A stretch of DNA of 64,000 nucleotides from Amycolatopsis methanolica 239 (GTDB lineage Bacteria > Actinomycetota > Actinomycetes > Mycobacteriales > Pseudonocardiaceae). Made by a program: the position numbers and the translations under genes. Below are positions 63,144 to 64,000 of the stretch, one piece after another; position 1 is the first letter of the stretch; the number at the start of each line of letters is the position of its first letter. The notes under the pieces are model-generated. The model was given only the letters and a program-made list of their open reading frames with translations, did not search any database and had not been told where the DNA came from. The DNA lies in NCBI RefSeq assembly GCF_000739085.1, contig NZ_CP009110.1:1736001-1800000 (forward strand). The letters are read 5' to 3'.

Positions 63144-64000
63144 TCAGGGTGTGCACCCTTCAGTCACCTCTGGTAGCGGTTTCGTCACGTCGTAGACAGC
63201 CGCTTCGTCGAAGGGCTCGTCCGAACCCTGCATCGTCTCGCTGTAGGCCGGCGCCAGGTAGCCCTTCTTCCACGCCTCGCACCCCATCCAGACGACGACG
63301 CCGCTGGTGCTCCCCACCGAAAGGCCGCGGAGGTCCTTCCGATGGCTGCTGCCGGTGAACTTGAAGTCCACCTCCCAGCGCAGGAAGACATCGATTTCTC
63401 CCGGAGCGAGGATTGGTGCGAAGGTGCCGGGGTCGAAGGGGTAGCCGACGGAATAACTGGCGTGGAGGTTCAGCGTGTCCCGGATTGGTCCCGGTGCCGC
63501 CGTGATGGTGCCGGAGATGCGGGGGTTGGCGGGCAGAAGGCGGTAGCCGTCGGCGGCGTAGGACACGATGTTCGCGAATTCGCTGGTCAGGCGCAGGTTC
63601 AGCATGTTCGCGTACAGGGAACGATTGCTCGGAGCGAGCAGATCTACCAACGCGGCGCCGTCGTGGCCTTCGATTGTCCGCCGGTCGAGTCTGCCGATGT
63701 GGATGAACTTCTTGACCTGGTCCACGGCGGTCTGCACCTCGCCGGCGCTGAACGCGCCGATCGGGCTGGCCGGCGGAAGGACAAGGCCGTCCACCGACTC
63801 GCCCCAGGTCGCCGCCGGGGTGTTGTCGAACGGGCGAGCGAGGTCGACCCGAGCGATGTCGGGCATCACCTGCGGCGCCGTCGGACGCATTTCGGCCGGT
63901 GGGGGCGCGCTGCCGTCGTAGTGGGCGGACGTCGAGCGGCCCCACTGGACGAGCCCGAACACCGCCCCGGCCACGACGACCAGCGACACGCCGGTCCAGG
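63144..64000 (-). CDS. hypothetical membrane-anchored exported protein (partial)
   Basis: At least 284 residues; the frame stays open to the window edge, so the N terminus is probably outside. An N-terminal hydrophobic helix (SLVVVAGAVFGLVQWG) is followed by an extracytoplasmic domain: VQTAVDQVKKFIHIGRLDRR, LDLLAPSNRS-like segment, GEIDVFLRWEVDFKFTG, VVVWMGCEAWKKGYLAPAYS and two Cys residues. Proteins of this layout are widespread and uncharacterised in actinomycetes. Confidence 0.7.
   Translation of the reverse strand, partial: WTGVSLVVVAGAVFGLVQWGRSTSAHYDGSAPPPAEMRPTAPQVMPDIARVDLARPFDNTPAATWGESVDGLVLPPASPIGAFSAGEVQTAVDQVKKFIHIGRLDRRTIEGHDGAALVDLLAPSNRSLYANMLNLRLTSEFANIVSYAADGYRLLPANPRISGTITAAPGPIRDTLNLHASYSVGYPFDPGTFAPILAPGEIDVFLRWEVDFKFTGSSHRKDLRGLSVGSTSGVVVWMGCEAWKKGYLAPAYSETMQGSDEPFDEAAVYDVTKPLPEVTEGCTP

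Overview
The window is about 70 % G+C, uses GTG and TTG starts freely and encodes F420-type (LLM) oxidoreductases, a CtaJ-like oxidase subunit, a DUF5130 protein and a mycothiol-nitroreductase-like protein. It comes from an actinomycete of the Mycobacteriales/Pseudonocardiales side, most likely a Pseudonocardiaceae such as Amycolatopsis. The genus is inferred from gene content and style, not from a marker gene.

Backbone. Both ends carry the block known in Mycobacterium tuberculosis as Rv2457c-Rv2470. On the left are glbO, (mscS), HNH nuclease, ctaJ, DUF5130, pepN, the Rv2466c-like DsbA protein, rpiB and the nei-like glycosylase (1-10.1 kb). On the right are tig, clpP1, clpP2 and clpX (45.5-49.9 kb). 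Between them lie about 35 kb of accessory DNA. After clpX come an esterase, an LLM enzyme and a formate/oxalate set (fdhD, an OFA-family transporter with its small subunit, an FdhF/YdeP oxidoreductase). Several regulator-plus-enzyme cassettes with visible palindromic operators follow.

Mobile element. Positions 15275-26801 are an integrative element of the pSAM2/AICE type, bounded by a perfect 46-bp direct repeat of the 3' end of tRNA-Gly(TCC). Its core is a Pra-like activator, a short GntR regulator, two zinc-ribbon miniproteins, an FtsK/TraB-like translocase, a RepSA-like initiator, Xis and a tyrosine integrase. At the end far from the integrase it carries a translationally coupled, AT-richer, TTA-containing two-gene cargo. 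One gene encodes a single-ring AAA+ ATPase of Cdc48/proteasomal-ATPase style; the other a 458-residue protein that I associate with DUF6414. This pair is the best candidate in the window for a little-described system, possibly defensive. An XRE/TPR regulator with an internal amber codon and a flavoprotein sit next to it.

Other accessory DNA. At 12.4-13.8 kb an LLM oxidoreductase and a ketosteroid-isomerase-like gene lie behind a perfect KstR-consensus operator, which suggests steroid catabolism. At 27-28.8 kb there are decayed MHYT and nitrate-sensor genes, followed by a LigD-type polymerase, a Ser/Thr kinase, an aldehyde dehydrogenase, a lipase and a QsdR-like regulator. At 35.3-39.7 kb a sensor kinase and a GT39 glycosyltransferase precede a gene that is an in-frame chimera of a GT2 glycosyltransferase and a LacI regulator. 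At 39.8-43.8 kb a redox cluster (ApbE, ferric-reductase-like, NuoF-like, ferredoxin) and a PIN-like gene are broken by frameshifts and stops. A desaturase-reductase fusion lies just before tig.

Repeats. Two inverted copies of one intergenic repeat (3680-4082 and 50359-50616), plus a third stem-loop with the same core at 15478-15524, mark a dispersed structured element. A small reverse-strand gene near 2.3-2.6 kb encodes ten tandem GTRVT(R/A/M) hexapeptides and is unexplained.
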